Below are positions 20,513 to 32,627 of a stretch of 64,000 nucleotides of DNA, piece by piece (within the stretch, counting starts at the first letter, position 1; each line of letters begins with the position of its first letter). The notes under the pieces were generated by a model, which was given only the letters and a program-made list of their open reading frames with translations, did no database searches and was not told where the DNA came from. The position numbers and the translations under genes were made by a program. Source of the stretch: Marsupella aquatica. Its lineage: Eukaryota > Marchantiophyta. The DNA lies in the NCBI GenBank assembly GCA_973895155.1, contig OZ316894.1, forward strand, positions 22,878,001 through 22,942,000, written 5' to 3'.

Positions 20513-22426
20513 CAAGGCGTGAAGGGCGCTTGCTGTTTTTACACCAATTGTGCCCCCATTGCTTCTTTCCATTCCCTCCACTTGTGGCCCCTATGTGTCC
20601 ACATTTAACACTTACTTGCGGCCCACTGCTTATATACCAATTGCAGCTATCTCCATTCATTATACTGTCCAGATTTAATCTTGCAATGAATAGAAAGAAG
20701 CAACGGCCTCCCATATCTTGTACAATTAGGCTTACCTGAAATAAGAGTATGACAAGACGTCAGAGATCCATTGCTTCTGACCTATTGCTTCTTTGATCCC
20801 CTTCAAGATTAAATTGCTCATCAGTTCCTCACTAAAGTGCATGTAGTACTCATTAATGGGCCTGTGCAAAACATCAGTATTTATTTTTCACTTCAGGACA
20901 TAACTCAAAGTCAGATTTATTATTCTCCTGTGCTCAATTAAAATGTATACACTGAAAAGTCAGTGTTTACACCTAGATGTGTATAATATTCTTAAAATTT
21001 ACCATGAGAAACTTAATTCAAGGTTATGCAAGGCCTCCCAAATATTTGTTTCTTGGGCCCAAAACCTAACTATACAACAGCAATAGAAATCTACTCTTCA
21101 GAGCCTATAGTCTAGAGGGAAGCCTCTAGTGACTCTGGGGGCATTATTGAATTGAGGAGGGCGCGTTGGGGGGAATTTTAAAATGGCCTAAAATGGCACA
21201 ACAACCTTGAACTTACTTCCCTCTATTTATGTTTAAAGAACCCACAATCCAACTGTTTTAATATTTATTTGATTTATACTAGCCCGATGACCTATTCCTT
21301 GAGCATAAATAGATATGAAGAAATTTTTGCACAATAAAATTTATATGCTATTTTGGTTAGTTTTTTCCCCACCCTTGTTTTTTGTCCATCCTCATTTCAG
21401 TTTTATCTTTATTTAGAGTCAATGTCACTTTTGTATATACTCATTGACCTTATTGCAACTCATTATTATGGCCTAAGACTCCTAGAGTCTTCACTCTAGA
21501 CCTAGGCCCTTAAGAGTAGGCTTAAGTTGACCCTTTTATAGTAAGAATTGAATGCAAGGACAGGGATGGCACTAAGGTATACATTGTTGTCATCTTAAAG
21601 TGCTCATTTTGATGCCTGATGTGGTGAGCAAAGTAATACTATCGTCGTTTGGGAGTGACTGTATCATTCTCATGCCTGTCCTGCTCTGCTCTGATGGTGC
21701 AGCTGAATGTGCTACCTATTAATTTATTTCAAAGGTCGTCCTATGCCACCCATCATCGTTGTTACCTGCAACAGACTCCTCTCTCGTTGGTACGTCCGAC
21801 GAATTCCTCACTTCCAGCTCAAGCTCAGTGCACACTTTCTCTCACCTCCATCTCCGTCTTTTTGCTCTTGCTGTTTCTCCAGCAATGAGCATGAATGATG
21901 CCGGAATAGAGAGAGCTTGAGTTTGAGCTTGAGCTTGAACTTCGAGTACTGGTATCGGCCATTTATTTGGTGGTGGCTCTGTCGTGTCTTTGTCTTCGTC
22001 TTCCTCTGTAGCTCGTTCACTCCGTCGTGCAGCCGTTTCCCACTACTGCAGTACCTTCACTCATCGTAGCTCGTTTTCGGTAGGCGCCGGTTGTTTCATC
22101 GTTTCACAGTAAGTTGGTTCACTTTTTCATCACCATCGTTTTTATTTTTATGAGTGCCGTTGTCGACTTGGCTCAATCCATTTCGGGCACACTCGCAATG
22201 TAAGGCAGCCCTTCGAAGGGCTCCAGTCTCGCATGGGTGGGGAGGGTGGGGAGGGGGGGCCGGCGAGCGAGTGGAGTGATGGTGAATGAGAAAAAAAACA
22301 CTCATCACTTAGGTTTTTGAAAAGAGGGGAGTTTTTTTCTCTGCCACCGTAATTTCAATCTCACAGCTTGCCTATCTGATCTTGGTCCAGAGTACAGGAC
22401 GAGAGCGAGCTAGGCAGCTGGTCGAG
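20513..22426. other. Intergenic region and PASTICCINO2 promoter
   Basis: No convincing gene. Near 21104-21160 and 21470-21515 are fragments (tctagagggaagcctctag, ctagagtcttcactctagac) of the dispersed family that forms the array at 53.5-55.2 kb. The last several hundred bases, after about 21650, are likely promoter and 5' UTR of the following gene. A run of G (ggggagggggggcc) lies near 22250. Confidence 0.45.
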
Positions 22427-25400
22427 ATGGGTGAGTCTAATAAGGGATCATCGCCTCTCCGGTGGCTGTACCTATCCACTTATAATTGGGTCCTCTTTGG
22501 CGGTTGGTATGCAACGGTCTATCCTGTTTTCCTTTGATTTAATGTAGAACGTCTCGGATGTGTCAGCTGTGCTAGATTTAGAGCATCTTGGTTGTATCAG
22601 CTCTGCAAAAACTGAAAAATCCTCGCTTGAGCCACCTGGGGTTTAAAAGAGATTCCTCCAATTTATTGCATTGCTAGACTTTGACGTCTTTGAAATCTAG
22701 TCCCACACTGCGGTTATTTGAGAACAGAATACGATGTGGGTTCATGTTGTTACGCAGACTAACCTGAATGCTCTGCAATAATCAGTGCCCGTCCATTGCG
22801 AACACTCCTCCTGTTCTTGCAGGTGTCAGATTTTCTACCTAGCAATCAATGCACTGTTGGTGGGAGGGCCAAAGTCGGTTTATGTAGCTGTTGAGAAACC
22901 ATTACAAATCTGGCAGACGGCTGCTCTTTTTGAGGTAGGGCATCAATCTCTCCAACTTGATCCGGGCACCATAATGCCTGCCTTGTTTGTCCGTTTATTT
23001 ATGCACATCCACACCTGTACGACACTGCAATGCGACACTCATCATGTGTCTTAAGTTAGTTACTCGCTTAGCCGCCCATTGGACGCTCTATTGTCCCACT
23101 TGGAGCTGATCATGAATTAGAAAATAGTGCGTGCTGTCGAATTGTATCATCTTAGTGAATACAATATGGCTTTCGTCGGCCTTCAAAATTAAATTGCAAA
23201 CTTGGCTCGCGAAAAGTCACTGAAACGTTTGTAACAGACAGGGACTGAGGTTTTGTAAAATTGCTGTTTGCATTTCAGAAGAGTTTTCGTCATTGCTATC
23301 CTTGCAGTTAAAATTACAAACATGATCCAATTTTTGTAACTGAAACTTGTGCTCACTTGATATGTTTATATGCTGGTGGCTGAAAGATCTTCAACAGTAT
23401 TGTAGGTGAGCATGTTCGTGGCTACTTTGTATCCTTCAAATTTCCTCTTTTCGTCAAGATCGCTGTCAAGGGGAATGCATTCTGCATGCCTCTTTCGTCC
23501 CTTTCAATGTTATAGATGGCCTCTTTCAGTTTTGAAATCGTTTCGTCAGCCACCATAGTTTGGAAGAGATTAACAAGATTGGGTTGTGTACAGGTATATT
23601 GAGATCCCCCGTGTCAGCAACTCTACCACAGATCTCATCGCGTTTGTTTCTTACATGGGGTGTACTGTATAGCTTTCCTGAGGTAACCCATTCTTTAAGG
23701 AAATCGTAAAGAGACATGTAATATAGGAAATCTGGTACTAAGGAATTGTGGTTTGCATCATCTCTTCCTGCTCTTCTCTCACTGTTCGATAGGCTTATCC
23801 TTGTGCTTGTTGAATGTTGTCTGCCAGACAAGAGATCACTGGTTGGTGACATCGTTGATCCTAAGCTGGGCAGTCACTGAGGTATTACTGCGATCTATTG
23901 AAAAGCGTTCTCTGCTTGTCTTGTTGCGAACGAAACTCGCTGGAGTGATTTCCTTCAATTGTCTCTTTTTTACGGAGGCATCAGGCTGTGAGCAGGGGTG
24001 GTGTGTTTGTCAGCTATTTGATTTCTTCTCTCCGTCCGCTAAACTGACAAATAAAGCTATGGTGGTGTGATAGTTGATTTAATTTAGCGTTTCGTCCTTT
24101 GTCCTCTGAACCTTGTACTTGAGTTGCTCAAGCAGGCAGGGTACACTGATGTTTCGTTTCATATAACACTCCAACCTAATGTGATGCCTGCAAATCAAAT
24201 TTTTAGCTATCGTGCGTTCATGATAGTAGAATGTTGACCTTGTTGTTGAATTCAGGTTATCCGCTACTTTTTCTTCGGTCTGAAGGAAGCATTTGGCTAC
24301 ACTCCTCCTACCTTACTTTGGATAAGGTGCGCAAATATTCAGTCTGCTTGATGGTGGCCCTGTGTAAGACCTTGTAACTACTTGTTAGTTTAGGTGCAGA
24401 GGCTTTGTGAGTATCGCATCAATTTGTCATTAGTTTCATTCGAGACAGCCTTGACTTGAAAGTGATCTCGTTAGCATTCCATACATGTTAAGTTTAGTGT
24501 TTATGTTTCAATGCATGTTTCTTCAAATCCATTTTAGTTCATTGTCACAGTGAAAGCTACTGTATTTGTACCGACTGAGGTACTTATTTAGGGCCTGTAC
24601 TCTTATGGTTGCAGGTATAGCACCTTCTTTCTTTTGTACCCCACTGGCATCTGCAGCGAGGCAGGCCTGATTTATGTGGCTTTACAATACATGAAAGTGA
24701 GTATGGGCCTAGATATCCTGGACAATTTTCCAGTTTTGCCCACTGGAAATTGATCCATCTAATGCATCCATTTGTGTTAAGAGAGGAATCTAGCTGTCCC
24801 AGTATTTTGTGGCTTCTGCCCTCTTTTTCATTTTGTTGCACAAAAGCTGGATTACCTATTATATTTTTACCTCCTGAAACATTAAATCAAGGGAGAAAAA
24901 ATTGACGTGAAAATTTCGTTGCTTCTGCCGTCCCGAATAGTTGTTTTATTTGGGGATTCTGTCCCACCTGAAATAAGTTCCATGCACGAGAGTGTTCTAT
25001 TCTTTTGTAACTTTGCGAGTTCAGAATAACACCAATGAATAAAAAAGAGGTTCTATAGCTGCTACACTGGATGACCCCTGTCCTTTTGTTTGTCCTGAGC
25101 AGGTTTCTGATTTGTACTCTCTCCGAATGCCAAATAGCATAAATTATGCATTTGACTATTACTATGCATCTGTGATGGCTCTTGCTGCCTACATTCCAGG
25201 TACAGGTTTATCATCAGTCACTATTTGTTGGTTTTATATCTTAAGGTCTAAACTGTCTGACTATGTTCCGAGAGATGTGATCCAAGAATTGTTGTGCAAA
25301 AGGGAAACATCCAATTTTATTCATTGTGGAAGCAGTAAAAAAAATTGCATACGAAGAATCACGAGTGTTTGCTTCAAAAGAACCCTGGTAAGATTATACG

Positions 25401-25543
25401 CAGCTTGCCTAGGGTTTTTGTTTTTCACTTAACCTGAAAATAACAATGGCGTGTGTTGTGCAGGGAGTCCATATATGTATACACATATGATCGGTCAAAG
25501 AAAGAAAGCATTAGGAAGCTCCTCTAAGCAGAAAGCTCAGTGA
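22427..25543 (+). CDS. PAS2: PASTICCINO2: very-long-chain (3R)-3-hydroxyacyl-CoA dehydratase (9 exons)
   Basis: This is the ER membrane enzyme that removes water from 3-hydroxyacyl-CoA, the third step of the very-long-chain fatty-acid elongase. I rebuilt it from exons 22427-22506, 22823-22934, 23387-23405, 23594-23682, 23828-23881, 24256-24326, 24615-24696, 25103-25199 and 25464-25543. All introns are GT-AG, all joins keep frame, and the product is 227 aa (Arabidopsis PAS2 is 221). Landmarks in order: LYLSTYNWVLFGGW, YVAVEKPLQIWQTAALFE, RSPVSATLPQISSRLFLTWG, HWLVTSLILSWAVTE, GLKEAFGYTP, LLYPTGICSEAGLIY, MPNSINYAFDYYYAS, YMYTHMIGQRKKAL. The catalytic pair Tyr150 and Glu157 has the family's seven-residue spacing. 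Several hydrophobic segments fit a multi-pass membrane protein. Exon 3 is only 19 nt (IFNSIV). ATG 22427 opens the conserved N-terminus. Confidence 0.95.
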
Positions 25544-26814
25544 AACAACTTGAGACTTATCTATCCGAGAGAGCAACCGGATCTTGAAGTTCTTCAGGGA
25601 AAGGATTGGATCAGAGGTTGTCTTTACCGCCCAAGTAATACCTCAAGAATTACATTGTTCGCTAGGGTTTACAGGAATCAAATTTTAAGTTGGCTCTAGT
25701 CAAATTTTCTCTGAAATGTAGACTAAAATAGTCACCCACCGACGTGTAGCGAAGCAAACCAAGTTGGTGTGCGCAATCGAGACTTAGGAAATTCCAACCA
25801 ATTCCACTTATCCAAGTAGGATGCCAGTCCGAGCGGGTAAGCCAACTCCAAACTCATCGGACCCTTTGTTCTCCCTTTCAGCTACAGTCAATGTACTAAG
25901 GAAAATATCCAATTTATGAGATGTTCTGTGACGCCAAAGCTTGAATTGTTGCCACCTAACGCTTCAACAATATTGTTACCTGTACTGGTGAAATTCGGAA
26001 ACAAAATGTCAGGGCGCGATTCCTAGTTCATATACTTTGTCGTGTGTTGTCACATTAAAAGGTTTATGTGCCTCAACGGCGGTCAGTAATTACTGCACTA
26101 GAAACGAGTAGGGCCGGTTGCAATCAGGACTGACAAAATCTTCCCCATAACAGCGATTGGAATGACGCCAGGACATTAGAGTAACATCTGAAGCTTTGTA
26201 TCTTGAACCGATTTCATCCCCATCCGGTCAGATTCCATTTTCTCTGGTAGCTTGATTAGATCACGGAGCTGGATGAAAGATTAATGATGGCTTTCTCAGC
26301 TGAAGAACCAAGGGATGAGGCACTAGATAATTATGCAAAAGAGTTTTTATTTCCGTACGGAACAATGTACTGGTCATAAATCCTCTTCATGTGAGACTGA
26401 GTTCGATGCTCCGAAAGTTGTACTTTAGTTCGTTTACTGCGAAACGAACCGTTTAGTCCCTGTTTTCGCAGTGCCTCCCGTTGTGGAACCATCAATTTTA
26501 TCTTTGAGCTTCCAAAAGCCAGGACCTCGTCTCAGGATAGATTTTGTCGCGAGGTCGTACACTTTTGCACTAGTAGTATAAGAGACTAATCTCTTCTGTT
26601 GAAATCTTCTACTTATCAAAGCGGCTGGATTTGGCTTTGAGCCCAGTAAGATCACACGATCAGTCTGAGGGGTCATTGTAGGGGGTCATTGTAGCTTGCG
26701 AGAAAATAGTAGAAAATTTTCTCGCATGAGCTAAAATTTTCCTCGCATGACTCCTAACTAGCAATCTCGCTAGCCATCTGGAGTCATAAAAAATACACAA
26801 AAAATAAAAAAGGC

Positions 26815-27010
26815 AGAAAGAGAAAAAGAAATTTAAAAAGACAAATGTCTCGCTAACAATACTCCCTGGCTAACAAGACAGCAAAAAGAAAAAGAAATTT
26901 AAAAACACAAGTGTCTAGCTCGCTAACAATACTCCCTGGCTAACAAGACAGCAAAAAGAAAAAGAAATTTAAAAACACAAGTGTCTAGCTAACAATACTC
27001 CTGGCTAACA
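26815..27010. repeat. Three tandem copies of a ~60-70-bp AT-rich unit
   Basis: Each copy contains agaaaaagaaatttaaaaa, then cacaagtgtctagct (or a variant), then cgctaacaatactccctggc and taacaagacagc. The third copy is slightly truncated. No coding content. Confidence 0.85.
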
Positions 27011-27607
27011 AAATTCCAGTTTGCTCCCATCATAGAATAGCTCAGGCGCACCAGTAAAATCTTGCTGCTAATTATGTTCTTGCAAACTAATTACCTTGAC
27101 AGATTTCACAACGTCCAGAACGGACGGCATTTTTGTTGAGCCAAGTCGTAGGAAACAGGTCACATTTGCGCAAAACCCGCTTCGGCCACGTTGGACAAAT
27201 CATTTTGCAATTGATGTGAAAGCTGGAAACCACTTGGACAACACGTTGCACTGTGCTCTTCAAGAAATTCTTGGACGAACTGGAAGTAGAGAGCTACTCC
27301 GAGAGCTACAGCACTAATTGCTATCTGTCTGAGTCCAGTAGGTACTGGCATGGCTTGAGGAGGACCTGGGTGTCACAATGATGTAAAAGAAGAGGACCAA
27401 TCAGCTGTACCGAATCCTTTTTTGTTGAGAGCGATCCCTGGAGCTCCGCCGTCCTTTGAGTCCTACAGCTCCACACCAACTCTTATGAATTTCCCGTACT
27501 GATTAACAAGGAGTGGAAGGGACGAGGGGAAGATTCCTCTGAGTAACATCAGTTTTTGAGCGACAACTTTTGAGTGACACGTACCTGAGATTGTATGGCA
27601 AAGTACA

Positions 27608-27762
27608 TTTCAGTTCCACCTGTCCAGCGAAGAAATTGAACAGTTTGCCTCCGTCTGGAGACGTAGAATGTTTTGCATACTTTTTAGTTCCACCTGTCCA
27701 GCGAAGAAATTGAGCAGTTTGCGACTGTTCACCTCCGTCAGGAGACATAGAATGTTTTGCAT
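27608..27762. repeat. Direct duplication of a ~75-bp unit
   Basis: The string gttccacctgtccagcgaag, with aaattgaacagtttg, the word cctccgtc and gagacgtagaatgttttgc, occurs twice in direct orientation with few differences. The second copy has a short insertion, cgactgttca. Confidence 0.85.
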
Positions 27763-28967
27763 GCTTTTAACTTTAGTCATTGGTCTTCTTGGGGCCTCTT
27801 CCCCTCCCTTCGCCCCCCTTTCTTGGGCTGCTTTGCCTTTGGGACCCTGTCCCGGTTCGGTGTTTTGCCTTGTGGCACTGTGTTTATATATACTTTAGCC
27901 AAGCAGTGGAAGTTGAATGGTCTTTTGGCTCCACTTTATGGCAGCAGCCGATCGGAGTCAATGCATCATTTGTGATCGTGTTAACACAAATAAATCTGTT
28001 AATTCTTCTTCTCCTGACGTAGCAAACATTTACCAGTTACCAAGACTCAATTGCTAAAACTCATGTATAATGTCCAGAAGAGACTAATATTACTACTACT
28101 GCAGTAATACGAGTGAAGAAAGAGAGCGCTGGAAAGTGCTGGAGAGCTCCATTTTGGTACATGTATAGAATTCTTCTGTCATTTTCTTGCGGGCAAAGGG
28201 CTTTGCTTCAATTGTGGGGTGGAGAGAGAGATTGCCGGAGAGAAGTCATTGTTGTCTTCGACACACTGGCTCCAGAGGGACAAAATTGACATGCAACATA
28301 ACTGTAGAATTATGTAAACGATCACACTGGCACCTAATAATGAATCTTTCGTTGCATTGACTGTGGATCCTTTTATCAATGACCCATCCAGCGAATCCCC
28401 CAAATGCAACCTGATCATCTTCCATCCGAATATGGGACGAGCTCACTGAACCCAAAGTGGAATCTCGGCCTTGCTGGCTCATTCTGTTTGTTTGCGTCCA
28501 GCTTGGTGCACAACTCGTCACATCTGTCACCCTGTAGTGTTGCGTATATGAGTAAACAAGAATAATTATGGCTGATGAACCCAATTTCCAGACAGCCCAC
28601 GCATAGGTGAGAGCCAAAAGAAAGACTAAGAAACGGATTCACGTTGCTTACACGAGCTGTGATGATGTTGTGGAGGTTTCGAATCTTCAAGCCAGCGAGG
28701 TAGAGGCACTTAATTATGATATTTCTTTGACGGTGAATACACTGTTCCGAATCTTGGCAGGGCTGGAGTCGAGGACTTGGCTCATGATGCTTTCTTCAGT
28801 GCTGCAACAATGGAAAGTAGAGACAGAGAGAGAACCTGTAGCTTCCATGGTTGCATGGCCCTCCACACTGGCCAACAATTCGCCCCTACACTTGTCTCTC
28901 ATCTCCTTTGTTTCTCGTCTGTACACTTGTCTCTCATCACTCATCTTCCTGGTCTCTTCTCTGTACA

Positions 28968-30560
28968 CTTGTCTCTCATCTGTACCGAATTGAAGTTCCC
29001 ATGGACCACAACATTTGACAAAATGCCTGGACTACCATTGGATCACTTTGGAGCATTACTTGTTATTCAGATACCACCTTTCCTTTTTATAATGGTCATG
29101 GTTTTGGGTGTTTAAAAATGCCTTAGGTCCATAAGAGTCCCAGTGTCAAACTTTGTGGTCCAGGCAAGCATCAACTTGTCTCTCATTGTCCGAGTTGTAC
29201 CAAAATTGAAATTCCAGACCACAACAATTGACAAAATGCTCAGATAGACCAGGGCAACCAGCATGGACCACTCTAAAGCATTACTTGTTACTCTGATACT
29301 ACCTTTCCTTTTTATAATGGTCATGGTTTTGGGTGTTTAAAAATGCTTTAGGGTCCATCAGAGTCCCAGTGTCAAACTTTGTGGTCCGCCAAGCATCAAC
29401 TTGTCTCTCATTGTCCGAGTTGTACCAAAATTGAATTTCCAGTGGACCACAACAATTGACAAAATGCTCAGATGGACCAGGGCAACCAGCATGGACCACT
29501 CTAAAGCATTACTTGTTACTCTGATACTACCTTTCCTTTTTATAATGGTCATGGTTTTGGGTGTTTAAAAATGCCTTAGGGTCCATCAGAGTCCCAGTGT
29601 CAAACTTTGTGGTCCAGGCAAGCATCAACTTGTCTCTCATTGTCCGAGTTGTACCAAAATTGAATTTCCAGTGGACCACAACAATTGACAAAATGCTCAG
29701 ATGGACCAGGGCAACCAGCATGGACCACTCTAAAGCATTACTTGTTACTCTGATACTACCTTTCCTTTTTATAATGGTCATGGTTTTGGGTGTTTAAAAA
29801 TGCCTTAGGGTCCATCAGAGTCCCAGTGTCAAACTTTGTGGTCCAGGCAAGCATCAACTTGTCTCTCATTGTCCGAGTTGTACCAAAATTGAATTTCCAG
29901 TGGACCACAACAATTGACAAAATGCTCAGATGGACCAGGGCAACCAGCACGGACCACTCTAAAGCATTACTTGTTACTCTGATACTACTTTTCCTTTTTA
30001 TAATGGTCATAGTTTTGGGTGTTTATAATTAAAAATGCCTTAGGGTCCATCAGAGTCCCAGTGTCAAACTTTGTGGTCCAGCCAAGCATCGACTTGTCTC
30101 TCATTGTCCGAGTTGTACCAAAATCGAACTTCCAGTGGACTACGACAATTGAAAAATGCTCAGATGGACCAGTGCAACCAGCATGGCCCACTCCAAAGCA
30201 TTACTTGTTACTCAGATAGCACCTTTCCTTTATATAAGTGGTCATTGTTTTGGGTGTTAAAGATGCCTCTGGGTCCATCAGAGTCCAAATGTTAAATGTC
30301 GTGGTCCAGCCTAGCATCAACTTGTTCTTGTCTTCCTTGTTGTACCAAAATTGAAATTCCAGGGGACCACAACCCTTGACAAAAATTCACATGGACCAGT
30401 GTAACTAGCACGGACTAGTCTAAACCGTTACTTGTTGTTCAGATAGCACCTTTCCTTTAAAGAACTGGTTATTATTATGGGTGATTAAAAATGCTTGGTC
30501 CATCAGAGTGCCAGCATCAAATGTTGTGGCCCAGTCAAGCATCAAGTTGTCTCTCATCTT
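28968..30560. repeat. Tandem array, about seven units of ~229 bp
   Basis: The landmarks tggaccacaacaattgacaa, gcattacttgttactctgat, tataatggtcatggttttgg and ggtccatcagagtcccagtg repeat about every 229 bp. The central units (about 29345-30030) are nearly identical; the outer ones are increasingly diverged. This fits unequal exchange homogenising the middle. An 84-codon minus-strand frame recurs in several units but decays with the DNA and is not treated as a gene. Confidence 0.95.
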
Positions 30561-31812
30561 CCGCTCCTCTCGTCTATATCAAAATCGGTTTGGCTTGGTT
30601 GTCTCATTTTGTTTCACCTCTACTTCTAGTAGTTGGAATATTGTCGAGGGTGGCCCATCCTCATCCAATATATACATTGTTTTCAAACTAGAAAATGATG
30701 AAAGCAGGATAATATTCTGGCCTTGAGTTGTTTCTTGAAATGAAAAATAATTAATGTTTTGTCCAGGTACTACACAACCGAGATAGCAGCAGTTTTAATA
30801 GTTTGCGATTCTGGATGGCAAGCATTCCTGGGAAACTCATATTTAGTGCTACCCATTGGGTCTCACAATTCAAAATTGCCGTTTCTAGCTTGGTGCCTCC
30901 TCATGTCGTCACATTTCTGAATGCTACCTACAATGCATAAATCCAGGTAATTAACTGCAGAGTTTGTATCACAGTAATCATCCCAGCAAGCATAGCCCAA
31001 TGCTAGCAGGCGTTGTTGCAAAAAGTGAGGTTCCGAGTTCAAAATTCATGAGGGGAGTAGCTTGGAGAAACCCCCATCCCACAGTGGAGTCATCAAAGCC
31101 CTTTACACACAAAACACTTGATACTAAACAATTGGATGATACCCTCTTATCACCTGAATGGAAACAGGTAGGACCCAAGGCGTTGTAAGGAATGAGTTTC
31201 AAAGTTCAAGCTTCATCTGTAAAGCATCTTTTTCACAAACCGCCATCCCAAAGTGGGGTAACCAAAGCCCTTTACACAGAACAGATTGACACCCAGAAGA
31301 GCTGGAGGTCACACGCTCTGCAAACAATGGAAACACTCAGGCAGGCAAACAACATCTAAGAGCCAGACTAAAGGGGTTGTAAGACCAGTCTCTTATTAGC
31401 TAAATGGAAATCATGAGCATATTAGAGGCCACATCTAAGAGAATCTCCACCAGTCACTAGGATTCTTTATTCTAGACGTTTCAAACCCACTACTAACACA
31501 AGCTAATATTGGTTTACAATATGGCATTTACTGTATGGTATGAATGGGGTTCAGTAAAGGGCAAGCCCACCCGCTTGTCGGATATTTCTCTTCTCCTCAA
31601 ATGTGCACTGTTGGATAGATTTTGAAAAACCCAATTAATGAATTCAATAAGAAGTCAATGTGGAATAGTGACTCTCAAATCCAATCAAGTAACGTAAAAA
31701 CCTTATAAAGTGAATATGCAATGCATTCCAATTGCTCTTTTGGCTTGATGTTGGTGTATTTGGTCACCATATATTACAATCCACGGACCTGTCCAAGATG
31801 CTCTAAGAAGTG

Positions 31813-32190
31813 AGAGCATCTCCAGCCCACTGGGTTTCGCTCATTGGAGATATTAATTTAATACATATAGTAGTCACACATTAAATACCCAGTCCAACAA
31901 GTCTCTTCTTTAGTTTGCTGTACCTAGCTATCATGACCAACTGAAAAGGAGCCCCGACCGCCATGGTGTAATTTCTTTCCTAAATAGCAGGTATCAGCTG
32001 ATTATTAGAGATGGAAATCTTGGAAACCTAGAGGAGCAATGATCCCAGTAGAAAGTCAGCTCTTCCATATACAAATTCATATATAACCCCCTTCATGAAA
32101 CCCCTCTAGGTCTCCTACATTGTATATAGTCTTTACCAGGTTGGTTAACACCCTCTTAGAGTAACAAAACCCACTAGAGTTGGAGATGCA
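31813..32190. mobile_element. Degenerate Tourist-like MITE remnant
   Basis: The left motif gagcatctccagcccact, followed by gggttt, is matched in inverse orientation about 350 bp downstream by aaaacccactagagttggag, followed by atgc, with several mismatches. The ends resemble those of Tourist/Harbinger-type MITEs. No clean target duplication was found, so this is tentative. Confidence 0.35.
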
Positions 32191-32555
32191 AAAGTGAAGC
32201 CCGCATGGACCACCATATAGACACAATGCTCCTGTGGTCCATGGGAGTTTTGGGTTTAAACTTTGATGATTATGGCTCTTAAAATGATTTTTAGTTTTTC
32301 ACCGGGAAGCCAAGTAGAGAAGGAGGAGACACAAAAAAACACAAGCCCTAATATTTCATATTAATACAATGAAAATTAATCTAACAAAATTTACCCCTCC
32401 TCATTTCATGCTGAATAATTCAACCAAAATGGCCAAAAAATCAGTCACTCTGATGGAAGTGTAGCTTACTTACTCCTCTAGCACATGCTCAAAACTGAAA
32501 AATATTTGATTTATGAACATCAAATTATTTCAGCTAAACTCAAATTTTGGGAATG

Positions 32556-32627
32556 TGGTCCATGTGGGCTTCAAAGACCAAATTGTGATGGTGGTCCATG
32601 GGGGTTTCAAAGACCAAGTTGTGATGG
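32556..32627. repeat. 36-bp direct duplication
   Basis: The unit tggtccatgtgggcttcaaa, then gaccaaattgtgatgg, is repeated once immediately downstream with three differences. It shares the words of the wider tggtccatg family seen at 29-30 kb. Confidence 0.85.

Larger units (their letters stand above)
25544..28967. other. Intergenic DNA with small local repeats
   Basis: No gene could be assigned. It contains the ~70-bp triplication at 26815-27010 and the duplication at 27608-27762 (listed separately). At 28190-28690 on the minus strand there are overlapping frames with hydrophobic stretches (LGSSAIIILVYSY, GASVIVYIILQLC) that might be eroded exons, but no family was recognised and the frames do not join. 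Around 27780-27895 a T/G/C-rich stretch resembles the 3' ends of plant LINEs; this is a weak impression only. Confidence 0.4.

Noticed and set aside
29527-30010. Recurring 84-codon minus-strand frame in the 229-bp units
   Set aside because: Its recurrence follows from the tandem duplication. It is disrupted in diverged units and has no protein family.
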